NCBI GenBank assembly: GCA_910578605.1
Contig: CAJTQG010000022.1
Coordinates: forward strand, 1-44,560
Length of the DNA stretch: 44,560 bases
Direction: 5' to 3'
Source: an uncultured Lachnospiraceae bacterium
GTDB lineage: Bacteria > Bacillota > Clostridia > Lachnospirales > Lachnospiraceae
Below the pieces are notes generated by a model that was not told the DNA's origin, searched no databases, and saw only the letters and a list, made by a program, of their open reading frames with translations. The position numbers and the translations under genes are program-made. Below are positions 23,925 through 32,163 of this stretch, one piece after another. Numbering within the stretch: the stretch's first letter is position 1; the number at the start of each line of letters is the position of its first letter.

Positions 23925-24090
23925 GCAGTAGCAAAAGGGAAATACTATGCATATCATAATGTATAGTAAAAAATATTTGCAACGAGACTTTCCTACGACG
24001 GATTCCCGTTCAATAACATTTCCCAGTCTGTTGCTTTATATAGATTGCGTACCTTTACAGGTGCGCGTTACATATTATGATTCTGTTTTA
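23925..24090 (+). ncRNA. Candidate small structured RNA downstream of the LytM-like gene
   Basis: Several complementary blocks fold better as plus-strand RNA. ACTATGCAT/ATGTATAGT forms a 9-bp hairpin, GCGTACCT/AGGTGCGC an 8-bp hairpin, and GGGAAAT pairs over distance with ATTTCCC. Both hairpins contain a G-U pair on the plus strand that becomes an A-C mismatch on the minus strand. GCAAC-AGACT/AGTCT-GTTGC offers an alternative long stem. A 49-codon frame (23947-24096) overlaps it but looks non-coding. No family is recognised; a 6S-like or 3'-UTR RNA is possible. Confidence 0.3.
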
Positions 24091-24162
24091 TTATAAATTC
24101 ATTTTTGCCTCTAATCCGTTTCCCTTTCAGAAACTAGATAACACCTGTATTTCCCACTTAAA

Positions 24163-24363
24163 TTATAATGCTGTACTTTCCAATACCAATGCTTTTTTAG
24201 GGCAGAAATTTGAACATTTGCCGCACCTTATACACTTATCAAAATCTATTTGAGGCGCTTCAAAATCCTTCTGGCTTAACGCTCCAACAGGACAAACATT
24301 TACAGCAGGACATTTGTGATTTTGAGGACAATTATCTATTATAATTTTTAATTTTTTCTCCAC
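24163..24363 (-). CDS. Small 2[4Fe-4S]-type ferredoxin domain protein (66 aa)
   Basis: Two cysteine clusters are visible, CPQNHKCPAVNVCPVGAL (about residues 11-28) and CIRCGKCSNFCPKKAL (about 43-58). The second is a canonical CxxCxxCxxxCP site for one [4Fe-4S] cluster. The first is a variant with C-x5-C-x5-CP spacing, as in small clostridial ferredoxin-like electron carriers. The protein is cytosolic. The GTG at 24363 has AAAAGGAGA 7 bases upstream; the in-frame extension beyond it is not protein-like. A promoter lies at 24581-24610. It is monocistronic and sits beside, but is not clearly part of, the tetrapyrrole operon. Confidence 0.8.
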   Translation of the reverse strand: MEKKLKIIIDNCPQNHKCPAVNVCPVGALSQKDFEAPQIDFDKCIRCGKCSNFCPKKALVLESTAL

Positions 24364-24580
24364 AATTCCATCTCCTTTTTCATTAACTAATAACAATTTA
24401 CTATTTTCAACTACACAGGCAGTATACCATATCCGCCAGTGAAATTCCACATCTTCCCCCAACAAAATTGACAGCAATTAACTATTTTATTGTTTGTCTA
24501 TTGATTTTTTCACTTTTGTATTTATATATATTTTGCACTTTTTATTCACATTACTAAATCCCCTTTTGTATTATATTCAC

Positions 24581-24610
24581 ATTATATATAAAATATATTT
24601 ACTTGAACAA
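24581..24610 (-). promoter_or_regulatory. Probable promoter of the small ferredoxin gene
   Basis: On the minus strand TTGTTC (24610-24605), 18 bp and a perfect TATAAT (24586-24581). It lies in a very A+T-rich stretch, which lowers certainty. The implied leader to the GTG at 24363 is about 210 bases. Confidence 0.45.
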
Positions 24611-24638
24611 GAATAAGAGCAGTCCGTAAACTCTGCCA

Positions 24639-25625
24639 TTATAAGACAGATTGTGCAATCCATTGTGCCGCATCTATGGCATGGTAGGTAATAATCATAT
24701 TGGCTCCCGCTCTCTTCATGGAAATTAAATTTTCCATGACAACTCTTCTCTCATCAATCCAGCCATGCATTGCCGCCGCCTTCACCATAGCGTATTCGCC
24801 GCTTACATTGTAGGCGGCAATGGGAAGTCTGCACACTTGTCCTGCCTCCTTTAAAATATCCATATATGACATGGCAGGCTTCACGATAATCATATCCGCC
24901 CCCTCCTCTACATCTGCCAGAATTTCTCTGACAGCCTCTTTACTGTTTGCCGGATCCATCTGATAGGTCTTTCTATCCCCAAATCCAGGTGCAGAATGAG
25001 CGGCATCTCTAAAAGGAGAATAGTAACCTGATGCATATTTGGCACTGTAGGACATGACCGGAATTTCTGTGAAACCGTTTTCATCAAGAGCATTTCTAAT
25101 GGCGCCCACCCGCCCATCCATCATATCAGACGGAGCAATCACATCTGCTCCTGCCTGTGCCAATGTGACCGACATTTTACATAGCAGGGGTATGGTAGCA
25201 TCATTTAAAATCCTTCCATCGCTCACCAGCCCACAGTGTCCATGGGAGGTATATTCACACAGGCAAACATCCGCTATCACGATCAAATCAGGATATTTTT
25301 TCTTAATATGCCTGACAGCCCTCTGGGTAATTCCTTGCTCATTATAAGCGCCGCTCCCCTGCTCATCCTTATGAGAAGGAATACCAAATAAAAGAATACT
25401 TAAAATCCCCACCTGTTTTACTCTGTCTAACTCCTCATCCATTCTATCTATAGAATACTGATATATACCTGGCATGGAGGCAATAGGATTTTTTATATTC
25501 TCTCCCTCTATGACAAACATAGGATAAATAAGGTCCGTCACTCTCACTTCATTTTCCCGCACTAAAGTGCGCATTGCCTCACTGCTGCGAAGTCTTCTTG
25601 TTCTTGTCTTTATCTCGTAAGCCAT
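24639..25625 (-). CDS. hemB: Delta-aminolevulinic acid dehydratase (porphobilinogen synthase)
   Basis: HemB condenses two 5-aminolevulinate molecules to porphobilinogen, the first pyrrole of the tetrapyrrole pathway. The 328 residues match the family length. Visible are the zinc-site cysteines in DVCLCEYTSHGHCG (about residues 118-131), the Schiff-base lysine region SYSAKYASGYYSPFRDAAHS (about 193-212) and the second active-site lysine in MIIVKPAMSYMDIL (about 245-258). It is the last gene of the sirC-like/hemC/cobA-hemD/hemB cluster. A 138-bp purine-rich (coding-strand) spacer separates it from cobA-hemD, with GAAAGGAAAG before the ATG. Confidence 0.95.
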   Translation of the reverse strand: MAYEIKTRTRRLRSSEAMRTLVRENEVRVTDLIYPMFVIEGENIKNPIASMPGIYQYSIDRMDEELDRVKQVGILSILLFGIPSHKDEQGSGAYNEQGITQRAVRHIKKKYPDLIVIADVCLCEYTSHGHCGLVSDGRILNDATIPLLCKMSVTLAQAGADVIAPSDMMDGRVGAIRNALDENGFTEIPVMSYSAKYASGYYSPFRDAAHSAPGFGDRKTYQMDPANSKEAVREILADVEEGADMIIVKPAMSYMDILKEAGQVCRLPIAAYNVSGEYAMVKAAAMHGWIDERRVVMENLISMKRAGANMIITYHAIDAAQWIAQSVL

Positions 25626-25763
25626 TTTCTTTCCTTTCTTCTTCCTCTATCTTTCATATTCTTACTTTCTTATTCTTACTTGTTATTCTAGTTATACTGT
25701 TCGTTCTCTCTTAACTCCAGCTTTACTGTTCTACCTTTCTTAATTGTAATCTTACTGTTTTTA

Positions 25764-27242
25764 TCATCTCACAATCAGCTTTACTAAGCTTTCTATACAA
25801 CATTGTTCTCCTATCTCCACATGCTCAACCCCTCTTTTTTGCAAAGCCTCCCTGGTCACAGGCCCTATTGCAATAATTCTCATGTTAGAAAGCTGCTGTA
25901 TTTCTTTTTCCCCCGCCATCTGAAAAAAGCCTTCCACACCTGATGTACTGCCAAACACAAGACAATCCAATCCCCTCATCTCTTCTCTTTTTCTCTCCCA
26001 TTTCTCCCTATCATAAACTACATCATAGGTTGGAATATCATATAAGACTTTTTGTTCTCCTGCAAAAATTTCATTTACCATCTTGGAGCCCTTGACGGCT
26101 CTTGGCATCAAAACTCTATCTTCACTTGACAGCTGCCCACACAGGCCTTTGGCTAATTCCTCCGCCGTGTAAACATTGGGACAGTAATCTGGATAAATTC
26201 CGTTATTCTCCAGAGCTTCCCTTGTCCCTGAGCCTATCACCGCCAGTTTTACATGTGCCAGCTCTCTTCTATCAAACCGACGCCTTTCACATTCCGCAAA
26301 AAATAAACGAACACCGTTTGCACTGGTAAATGCTAACCATGTACTTAGGGGTAATGTCTCAAACACCTGCTGCCATGTCTCTTGTCCTGTCTCCTTCACT
26401 ACCATAAACCCCATATCCAAGGAAGTAATATTATTTTCCTGGAGCATTGCTGTGCACCGATTGACAAAGCTTTGTGTTCCTGTTACACCAACCCGAAGTT
26501 TTCTTTTTTCCTCTAGTCTAGTACATGTAAAATTCAAAGCTGCCACTTCACCAACAATAATAATAGCGGGTGCTTGAAGATTTTTCTCTCTAACTATTTG
26601 TCCAATCTTCTCTAAGGAAGCCCTGACACTGATTTGTGCGTTAGTTGTCCCTTTGGATACAACCGCTGCAGGAGTACATGGATTTTTGCCATATTTAATT
26701 AACTGTTCTGTTATTTTTTCTATATTAGAAAGTCCCATAAGAAATACAAGAGTACCCTCCACTTTGGCCAAATGTTCATAGTCCTGAGTCAGCTGATTTT
26801 TCGACGTGGCAGTATGACCTGTGATAATATGAATGCTCTGGCTTAATTTTCTGTGTGTCAGGGGAATTCCCGCACTGGCAGGCACAGAAATCGCAGAGGT
26901 CACACCGCTTACCACCTCATATGGAATGCCTTGGTCCTCTAATGCCAATATCTCCTCCCCCCCTCTGCCAAACACAAAAGGGTCACCGCCTTTTAGGCGA
27001 ACCGTCAGCTTATTCTCCTTACCCTGCTCCACCAATATTTTGTTAATTGCTTCCTGGTTCATTGTGTGATAGCCATTTTGCTTTCCTACATATATTTTTT
27101 CACAGGAAGCTTTTGTGTAAGTAAGCAATTCCATATTAGCCAATCTATCGTATATAATAACATCGCATTTTTCGATAAGCCTAAGTCCTTTAACCGTAAT
27201 ATAATCCTTATCTCCCGGCCCTGCTCCTACTAAATATACCAT
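25764..27242 (-). CDS. cobA-hemD: Uroporphyrinogen-III C-methyltransferase / uroporphyrinogen-III synthase fusion
   Basis: The N-terminal about 245 residues are SUMT (CobA). They carry VYLVGAGPGDKDYITVKG at the start, VRLKGGDPFVFGRGGEE, GVTSAISVPASAGIPLTHR and ITGHT, and they methylate uroporphyrinogen III at C2 and C7 to precorrin-2. The C-terminal about 245 residues (from KLRVGVTGTQSFVNRC) are HemD, which closes hydroxymethylbilane to uroporphyrinogen III; FTSANGVRLFF and VFGSTSGVEGFF are typical. Such CobA-HemD fusions are common in clostridia. The ATG at 27242 has GGAGG 7 bases upstream and lies inside the last codons of hemC (13-bp overlap), so translation is coupled. Flux from hydroxymethylbilane is steered towards sirohaem/cobalamin. 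Confidence 0.93.
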   Translation of the reverse strand: MVYLVGAGPGDKDYITVKGLRLIEKCDVIIYDRLANMELLTYTKASCEKIYVGKQNGYHTMNQEAINKILVEQGKENKLTVRLKGGDPFVFGRGGEEILALEDQGIPYEVVSGVTSAISVPASAGIPLTHRKLSQSIHIITGHTATSKNQLTQDYEHLAKVEGTLVFLMGLSNIEKITEQLIKYGKNPCTPAAVVSKGTTNAQISVRASLEKIGQIVREKNLQAPAIIIVGEVAALNFTCTRLEEKRKLRVGVTGTQSFVNRCTAMLQENNITSLDMGFMVVKETGQETWQQVFETLPLSTWLAFTSANGVRLFFAECERRRFDRRELAHVKLAVIGSGTREALENNGIYPDYCPNVYTAEELAKGLCGQLSSEDRVLMPRAVKGSKMVNEIFAGEQKVLYDIPTYDVVYDREKWERKREEMRGLDCLVFGSTSGVEGFFQMAGEKEIQQLSNMRIIAIGPVTREALQKRGVEHVEIGEQCCIESLVKLIVR

Positions 27243-28186
27243 GGTGAATCCTCCAGCTTTGTCACTGCCGCCCCAGCCAAGCTTCTCCAATTATCCATTG
27301 ACTCCTTACTGGCAGTTCGATAATATGTCCCATTTTTTTCAAAAGCAATGTTCAAGGAAATCTGATGTGATTTGCTTTCTTCCATGCATGCATACACTGC
27401 TGCCATCTGGCGGCAATCTGCATTTAGAAGCTTCAGCACAGTCCTCTCTACCTCAAACTGTATGCCTGTTTGTATATGATGAATCTTTTGCAGCATTTGT
27501 CTTATCTCATTATCCTCTCTGCGGCACTCTGCCGCAATAATTCCCTGACATCCTGCCGGTATGCACTCCTGTTCTGAAAGATAATAATAATCATACTCCG
27601 GCACCTGAGTCAACTGCAGCCGCCTTAAACCCGCTGCCGCCAGTATTACGCCATCACATATCCCTGAATTCATTTTTTCAAGTCGTGTAGGGACATTTCC
27701 CCGCATGCCCACACATGTGCAGTCCCATATCTGCTCTGCAAATAACCTTCTGCGAAGGCTTCCTGTTCCGATAGATATAGTATGCGATTTGCCTTCCTGT
27801 CCTCTCCCATCTCCTAAATCACTCTTATCGTTCCTTTTTAAAACAGAGCACCCCTTTTTTACTACAAGCACATCTCTTGGATCTTCCCGCTTTAAGACAC
27901 CGCCGATTATCAAATCCTCCCCCAGCTCAGCAGGCAAATCCTTCCCGCTATGTACTGCTATATCAATCCTGTTATCCTGCAGAGCCCTCTCAAACTCCTC
28001 AATAAATACTCCCTTTCCTCCAAACTCTATTAAAGGTTTATCAATAATTTTATCACCCTTTGTGGACAAAACAATTTTCTCAAAAACAACATTGGGATAC
28101 ATTGTTTTTAACTCTTTTATAACCATTTCTGTCTGAACAAGAGCTAATTGACTTCCCCTTGTTCCTATCCTTACTCTTCTTTTCAT
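27230..28186 (-). CDS. hemC: Hydroxymethylbilane synthase (porphobilinogen deaminase)
   Basis: HemC links four porphobilinogens into hydroxymethylbilane on a covalently bound dipyrromethane cofactor. The sequence starts MKRRVRIGTRGSQLALVQT, with DIAVHSGKDLPAE, SIGTGSLRRR and MRGNVPTRLEKM in the expected order. The cofactor cysteine is in LLNADCRQMAAVYA near residue 255, where most members have a proline two positions after the cysteine; here it is QM. Length (318) is normal. The ATG overlaps the stop of the upstream precorrin-2 dehydrogenase gene by 4 bp. Confidence 0.93.
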   Translation of the reverse strand: MKRRVRIGTRGSQLALVQTEMVIKELKTMYPNVVFEKIVLSTKGDKIIDKPLIEFGGKGVFIEEFERALQDNRIDIAVHSGKDLPAELGEDLIIGGVLKREDPRDVLVVKKGCSVLKRNDKSDLGDGRGQEGKSHTISIGTGSLRRRLFAEQIWDCTCVGMRGNVPTRLEKMNSGICDGVILAAAGLRRLQLTQVPEYDYYYLSEQECIPAGCQGIIAAECRREDNEIRQMLQKIHHIQTGIQFEVERTVLKLLNADCRQMAAVYACMEESKSHQISLNIAFEKNGTYYRTASKESMDNWRSLAGAAVTKLEDSPWYI

Positions 28187-28695
28187 GTGCCTGTTCCTTC
28201 CTGCCCCTCTTTTCCTTCTATATTATACTCCCTTGGCAGCCATGCTTCTATTTCCTGACGCACTTGCTTACAAAAAGCAGGAGATTTACCCCCTGTGCTA
28301 ATCCCCACTGTAAGTTCCCCTCTTGTCACTATGGACGGAAAAAAAAAGCTGCACTCCTCTTTTACATCCGCTACATTTACCATAATTCCTTCCTGGTGAC
28401 AAATGGACGATATTCTTGCATTTTCCTGTCTGTCACTTGTGGCAGCTATCACCAAATCCGCCTGACGAATTTGTTCCTCTGTGGGATTTTCCCCTTCCCA
28501 CACTACACAAGGATAGGCTTCTACATATTCCCGCAGAACATCGCAAAGCTGTCTGCTGTAAATAGAAATATGCCGGGTAAAGGACAATAATGTAGTAATT
28601 TTCCGGCATGCCACCAGACCACCCCCCACCACAATAATTTTTTTATTTTCTAAGTTGATAAATAGAGGGAAATATCCCTTATTTTCATCTATCAT
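28183..28695 (-). CDS. Precorrin-2 dehydrogenase / sirohydrochlorin ferrochelatase-type (SirC/Met8 N-domain)
   Basis: This protein of about 170 residues has an N-terminal Rossmann motif (KKIIVVGGGLVACRKITTLL) and the conserved ADLVIAATSDRQENARISSIC and VNVADVKEECSFFFPSIVTR segments of precorrin-2 dehydrogenases, which oxidise precorrin-2 to sirohydrochlorin with NAD. The tail GISTGGKSPAFCKQVRQEIE matches the dimerisation/chelatase part. It lacks the C-terminal methyltransferase seen in CysG, which is supplied here by cobA-hemD. It is the first gene of the operon. Start 28695 (GGGAG upstream) is preferred over the ATG at 28731; either is possible. Confidence 0.88.
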   Translation of the reverse strand: MIDENKGYFPLFINLENKKIIVVGGGLVACRKITTLLSFTRHISIYSRQLCDVLREYVEAYPCVVWEGENPTEEQIRQADLVIAATSDRQENARISSICHQEGIMVNVADVKEECSFFFPSIVTRGELTVGISTGGKSPAFCKQVRQEIEAWLPREYNIEGKEGQEGTGT

Positions 28696-28780
28696 ATCCA
28701 GCTCCCAATCATATTTATTATAACAATACATGATTATTATATTTGCTTATGTCGTCTTATTTCCACTTATTTGCATGTTT

Positions 28781-28809
28781 ATCTTATCACAATCACAATA
28801 TTGTTGCAA
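28781..28809 (-). promoter_or_regulatory. Promoter of the tetrapyrrole (hem/cobA) operon
   Basis: On the minus strand TTGCAA (28809-28804), 17 bp, then TAAGAT (28786-28781) preceded by TGA, an extended -10. It sits about 85 bases upstream of the first gene. No cobalamin riboswitch motif was seen in the leader. Confidence 0.65.
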
Positions 28810-28916
28810 ATCAAAAGACAAGCAAGAAAATGCAGACTCATTTCTTGAACACCCCTTATTGTTCCAGTCATAGAACCTTAAATAGTCAGTTGATATATAA
28901 TGATAAACAATAATAA

Positions 28917-28945
28917 TTGTAAGCAAACGGTAATTATGGTATACT
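28917..28945 (+). promoter_or_regulatory. Promoter of the interrupted plus-strand gene
   Basis: TTGTAA (28917-28922), 17 bp and TATACT (28940-28945), followed by a leader of about 145 bases to the ATG at 29096. The element is back-to-back with the hem promoter, making the region divergent. No riboswitch was recognised in the leader. Confidence 0.65.
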
Positions 28946-29095
28946 TTACCCACATTAAAACAGTGGTGGAAATATACACATAGCAGCTAAACATTTCGTC
29001 AAGCAAACACTTTGCTATAGAAAGATTCCGGCAAAAAAACTTACGTTATTTAATAGCCTGAGAAATATTATATTTTAACAATAGGAGGATTGAAC

Positions 29096-29170
29096 ATGGA
29101 ATTATTCAACAAAATTTCAAAAATAATTAAAGCTATGGATACAGCGGCAAATAATGAGATGCACAGGTAA
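29096..29170 (+). pseudogene. 5' part of an interrupted gene (24 codons before an in-frame stop)
   Basis: AGGAGG stands 7 bases before ATG 29096. The frame reads MELFNKISKIIKAMDTAANN then EMHR and stops at TAA 29168-29170. Four codons later, in the same frame, the long frame at 29183 begins without a good ribosome site. The strong start signal therefore belongs to the combined protein, and the TAA looks like a nonsense mutation, unless this is a genuine leader peptide. Confidence 0.55.
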
Positions 29171-29182
29171 GAAAATAACACG

Positions 29183-29686
29183 ATGGCTGTTGGAGAAGAT
29201 ATAGTTCTTGCCTCATCTTCCCATATTGTAGAAGATGACGTTTATGGGAATGGTGATAGTGTATATCATGTATCTTTTCAACTGAATGATACTTTTAAGG
29301 AAGCAAAATCCCATGCAGGAGAAATAGAACTGTTAAACACCTATGCACCTGCAAATGAGTATGGACAGGAAGGTACATACCCATACTTGGCAATACAGCT
29401 TGACGATGCTGTATATCATGCTGTAGCAGAATTCAAAAAAAGTGGTACATTTACAGGCGCATTAGATATAACACCCCTTAAAGGGAAATTTTATTTCAAA
29501 GCCAAAATGAATTATTATCAGCATATGATGTATTTTTATGGATTGGACCGCTGTGATGGTTTTTGGGAAAATAATGGTCTTTGTATTGTTTATCCAAAAT
29601 CATACGCAGGTACAGAAAATGAGATAAGGCTTATGCAGGTACTTGATAAAGCGGCAGAAAGCTATCAGGAGAAAAAGAACGCATAA
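29183..29686 (+). CDS. Hypothetical protein, downstream part of an interrupted reading frame (167 aa)
   Basis: I do not recognise this 167-residue soluble protein. It has beta-rich segments (VYHVSFQLNDTFKEAKSH), then LAIQLDDAVYHAVAEFKKSG and a distinctive GKFYFKAKMNYYQHMMYFYG. The frame is continuous with the 24-codon frame at 29096 except for one TAA. Its own ATG has only a weak AGGTAA upstream, so expression would need re-initiation or read-through. It may be a recently inactivated gene. The next gene starts 49 bases downstream. Nothing links it to the flanking hem and cob operons, so this two-gene unit may be an insertion. Confidence 0.55.
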   Translation: MAVGEDIVLASSSHIVEDDVYGNGDSVYHVSFQLNDTFKEAKSHAGEIELLNTYAPANEYGQEGTYPYLAIQLDDAVYHAVAEFKKSGTFTGALDITPLKGKFYFKAKMNYYQHMMYFYGLDRCDGFWENNGLCIVYPKSYAGTENEIRLMQVLDKAAESYQEKKNA

Positions 29687-29735
29687 TACATTTGATAGTT
29701 TCCAAATTATTAGATTTGAAGGGCGGTGTCTCACC

Positions 29736-30437
29736 ATGAATTATCAACAGTTTATTACAGAGATTGAAAAATATTGGGATTTACGCAGCAACGGGTTAAA
29801 AAAACAAGCTAACAGCTTTCTATTTAATTTCACCGCACACTTTAAAGCGGATGTTCCTGAGTATGAGGCAGATGAAATATTGTTTCAATTTTGCAGAGAA
29901 TATCTTGATGAAATCAAATTTCCTGGTACCCATCTGCCCCGCCGCCACCTGCCATTTCAGCTAACGGAGCTTCTGAACAGTTACTTAATCCGAGAATGCG
30001 AAAAAAATAAGATGCCCCAAATGCGATGGACATTTCAGATTTTTGGAAAGTATTACAATCCCCACGATCCTAACTGCGAGCAAAATCCACACTCTATTTT
30101 AGAACGCGCATACGCACATGAACAATGTGACCAGCAAACAATTGACCTCTACTTTGGCGAGCTGGTAAATCACTTGTGGTGGGGGCAGCATCATTTTCCG
30201 GAGGGCTGTATTATCACAAAGGCATCCTTTGAAGAAACCGTCTGTACAGCAAATAAAATACTCTCGGAAAAGCCAGTTCCTTCTTCCCTTGTGTCAGAAT
30301 TTAAGTATTATGTAAAATTGTATCATATTTATTTTTCGTGGGTGGAAAATAACCGGAAGGAAGATTTTTATGAATTATGCAGCAATGAAGGAATAGACTA
30401 CGAAAAAGTTCCTGCAATTTATTATAATACACCATAG
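29736..30437 (+). CDS. Hypothetical protein (233 aa)
   Basis: This is an aromatic-rich soluble protein (YYNPHDPNCEQNPHSILERA, LWWGQHHFPEGCI, YYVKLYHIYFSWVENN) with no signal peptide or membrane span. I recognise no family. The predicted helices and Trp/His content might suit an immunity-type or SMI1-like regulatory protein, but this is speculative. The ATG at 29736 has only a weak GGGCGG upstream; longer in-frame starts overlap the preceding gene. It is probably co-transcribed with the interrupted gene from the promoter at 28917-28945. No terminator is evident after it. Confidence 0.65.
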   Translation: MNYQQFITEIEKYWDLRSNGLKKQANSFLFNFTAHFKADVPEYEADEILFQFCREYLDEIKFPGTHLPRRHLPFQLTELLNSYLIRECEKNKMPQMRWTFQIFGKYYNPHDPNCEQNPHSILERAYAHEQCDQQTIDLYFGELVNHLWWGQHHFPEGCIITKASFEETVCTANKILSEKPVPSSLVSEFKYYVKLYHIYFSWVENNRKEDFYELCSNEGIDYEKVPAIYYNTP

Positions 30438-30484
30438 AAAAATAATTTATTTATACCCTTTCTCGCTGAAACTTAAATGGAGTA

Positions 30485-30516
30485 ATGTCATTATGCAGAT
30501 ATGTCATTATGCAGAT
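30485..30516. repeat. Perfect 16-bp tandem duplication
   Basis: ATGTCATTATGCAGAT occurs twice head to tail in the spacer between the hypothetical gene and cbiC, which converge here. It looks like a slippage product of no clear function. Confidence 0.9.
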
Positions 30517-30555
30517 ACAAGCATCTGGCTGGTGGCTGTTCATTTGCAACTAAAA

Positions 30556-31209
30556 TTAGGTTCTTGTCAATTTATACATCATAGCATTACAAATAGCCGC
30601 CCCTATGTTACTTCCCCCTTTTCGTCCTTTTGCCACAATGTAAGGTACTCCTTTTGTCATAATCCATTCTTTAGATTCCACCACATTGACAAACCCTACT
30701 GGCACACCTATCACCAATGCAGGCTGGCATTTTCCCTCATCAATCAACTCCCCCAGGCGAATCAATGCTGTGGGCGCATTTCCAATTACATAAATACCAT
30801 TAGGATACAGCTTAGCTGCCTGTTCCATTGAAACGATTGCTCTTGTCACATGTCTTTCTTTTGCCAATGCTGCCACCTGCTCGTCTGCCATAAAGCATTC
30901 CAAACCACATCCTAACTTTTTCAATGCCTGTTTGTTGATACCTGATTTTCCCATATTGGTATCTGTAATAACAACTGTTCCTCTTTTCAGTGCTTCTTCT
31001 CCTCTTTCCAAAGCATCATTTGAAAATACTAGATTCCTGGCATAATCAAAATCAGCGCTGGTATGAATAGCACGCAAATATACATGCTTCTTGTCTTCTG
31101 ACAACTCTATCCCCATACTCCTAAGCTCCTCCTCAATTATAGCAAAGCTTCTCTTTTCAATTTCCATTGGGTTTATCTCTAATAATTTCAACTTTTCACC
31201 TTCTAACAT
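30556..31209 (-). CDS. cbiC: Precorrin-8X / cobalt-precorrin-8 methylmutase
   Basis: CbiC (CobH) moves the C11 methyl to C12, giving (cobalt-)hydrogenobyrinate. The sequence carries NPMEIEKRSFAIIEEEL, the catalytic histidine in LRAIHTSADFDY (His49), TDTNMGKSGI, IGNAPTALIRL and GVPVGFVNVVESKE, all typical of the family, and the length is normal. With cobO, cobQ, cobD and cbiB upstream on the same strand it forms a late cobalamin cluster. The genes for ring-contraction methylations (cbiD-cbiL) are not in this window. Confidence 0.93.
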   Translation of the reverse strand: MLEGEKLKLLEINPMEIEKRSFAIIEEELRSMGIELSEDKKHVYLRAIHTSADFDYARNLVFSNDALERGEEALKRGTVVITDTNMGKSGINKQALKKLGCGLECFMADEQVAALAKERHVTRAIVSMEQAAKLYPNGIYVIGNAPTALIRLGELIDEGKCQPALVIGVPVGFVNVVESKEWIMTKGVPYIVAKGRKGGSNIGAAICNAMMYKLTRT

Positions 31210-31267
31210 TTCCTTATGTTTCTTTATTTTCTTCTATTTCCTTATCTCTCTTTACATCTATTGGTAT

Positions 31268-31798
31268 TTAATATTCTATCCCTTGCCTTGCCGTCAATCC
31301 TCTTTCAAAGGGATGACGTTCCTGCTGCATCTGTGTAACATAATCAGCATATGACAATAAATCATCATGGGGATTCCTTCCGGTAATTATCAGTTCAATC
31401 CTTCCCGTTGTCAATTCCAACAGTTCTTTTACCAAATTCCGCTCCACAGATTTCTGATTGTAGGCAGCACACAGCTCATCTAAAATGACCATATCATATT
31501 TCCCCTCCTTTATTTCCTCTATCAATAATTGCAGATTATGATTCTGCATACCAGTCATTTCTTGTCTATCTCTTAGGGACATATTGGAAAAAAAACCAAA
31601 ATCCTTTGAATTTCTGCGAACTGTTACATTTTTTATCTCCTCTAGTGCAGTCACCTCCCCTGTGGGACTTCCCTTTAAAAATTGCAGAATACCCACACGC
31701 CATCCATTTCCCAATGCCCGCAGCGCCAATCCAAAGGCCGCTGTTGTTTTTCCTTTTCCATCTCCATGATAAATATGCACCAAACCCTTTGTTCTCAT
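31268..31798 (-). CDS. cobO: Cob(I)alamin / cob(I)yrinate adenosyltransferase
   Basis: The BtuR/CobO-family enzyme adds the 5'-deoxyadenosyl upper ligand to reduced corrinoids using ATP. The family P-loop HIYHGDGKGKTTAAFGLALR lies at the N-terminus, followed by VGILQFLKG, YDMVILDELCAA and LIITGRNPHDDLLSYADYVTQM. Start choice is uncertain: ATG 31798 has AGAGGAG about 13 bases upstream, while a GTG at 31825 has no ribosome site. It lies 58 bp upstream of cbiC and downstream of an inverted-repeat element that separates it from cobQ. Confidence 0.9.
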   Translation of the reverse strand: MRTKGLVHIYHGDGKGKTTAAFGLALRALGNGWRVGILQFLKGSPTGEVTALEEIKNVTVRRNSKDFGFFSNMSLRDRQEMTGMQNHNLQLLIEEIKEGKYDMVILDELCAAYNQKSVERNLVKELLELTTGRIELIITGRNPHDDLLSYADYVTQMQQERHPFERGLTARQGIEY

Positions 31799-31949
31799 AA
31801 TTTCTTGACACACTCCTCTACTCACATTTTTTCTAATGAAATCACCAAAAATTTTAATATATTTTTAACGAAATACCTCTGTAAAAAATCCCATGCAGCA
31901 AGAAGCTTCATTCTCTCTTCTTTTTTACTTACTGGTTGGATGTAACAGC

Positions 31950-32130
31950 GCAGATAAATTATCTTGTAAAGACAAACGATAAGCAAATTTCTCAGCTTTT
32001 TTGAGCATAGCGATTGCTTTGGGAGCACTTGTTTGAATGCGAAGCATGAGTTTGCGGACAAAGCAATCTATAAACAGCGCAAAAAAAGCAAGAAATTTGC
32101 TGTGTTTGTATTACAAGATAATTTATCTGC
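31950..32130. repeat. 181-bp imperfect palindrome (MITE-like or hairpin element) between cobO and cobQ
   Basis: The outer 20 bp are perfect inverted repeats (31950-31969 and 32111-32130). Pairing continues inward in broken form (CAAATTTCT with AGAAATTTG, GCTTTTTT with AAAAAAGC, GATTGCTTTG with CAAAGCAATC) to a central ATGC-GAA-GCAT. No frame is open across it and no target-site duplication was obvious. It could be a non-autonomous transposable element, or a long RNA hairpin tuning expression within the cob operon. The rest of the 31826-32163 spacer holds nothing recognisable. Confidence 0.8.
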
Positions 32131-32163
32131 CTCTACCCAAAAAAACTCATCCATATTTTCCCT

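Noticed and set aside
23874..24160. Cobalamin or TPP riboswitch near the tetrapyrrole genes
   Set aside because: No B12-box (GCCACTG) or TPP motif could be found on either strand; only unassigned hairpins remain.
28747..28953. Minus-strand 68-codon frame upstream of the precorrin-2 dehydrogenase
   Set aside because: It overlaps the hem promoter region and has no ribosome site or protein-like composition.
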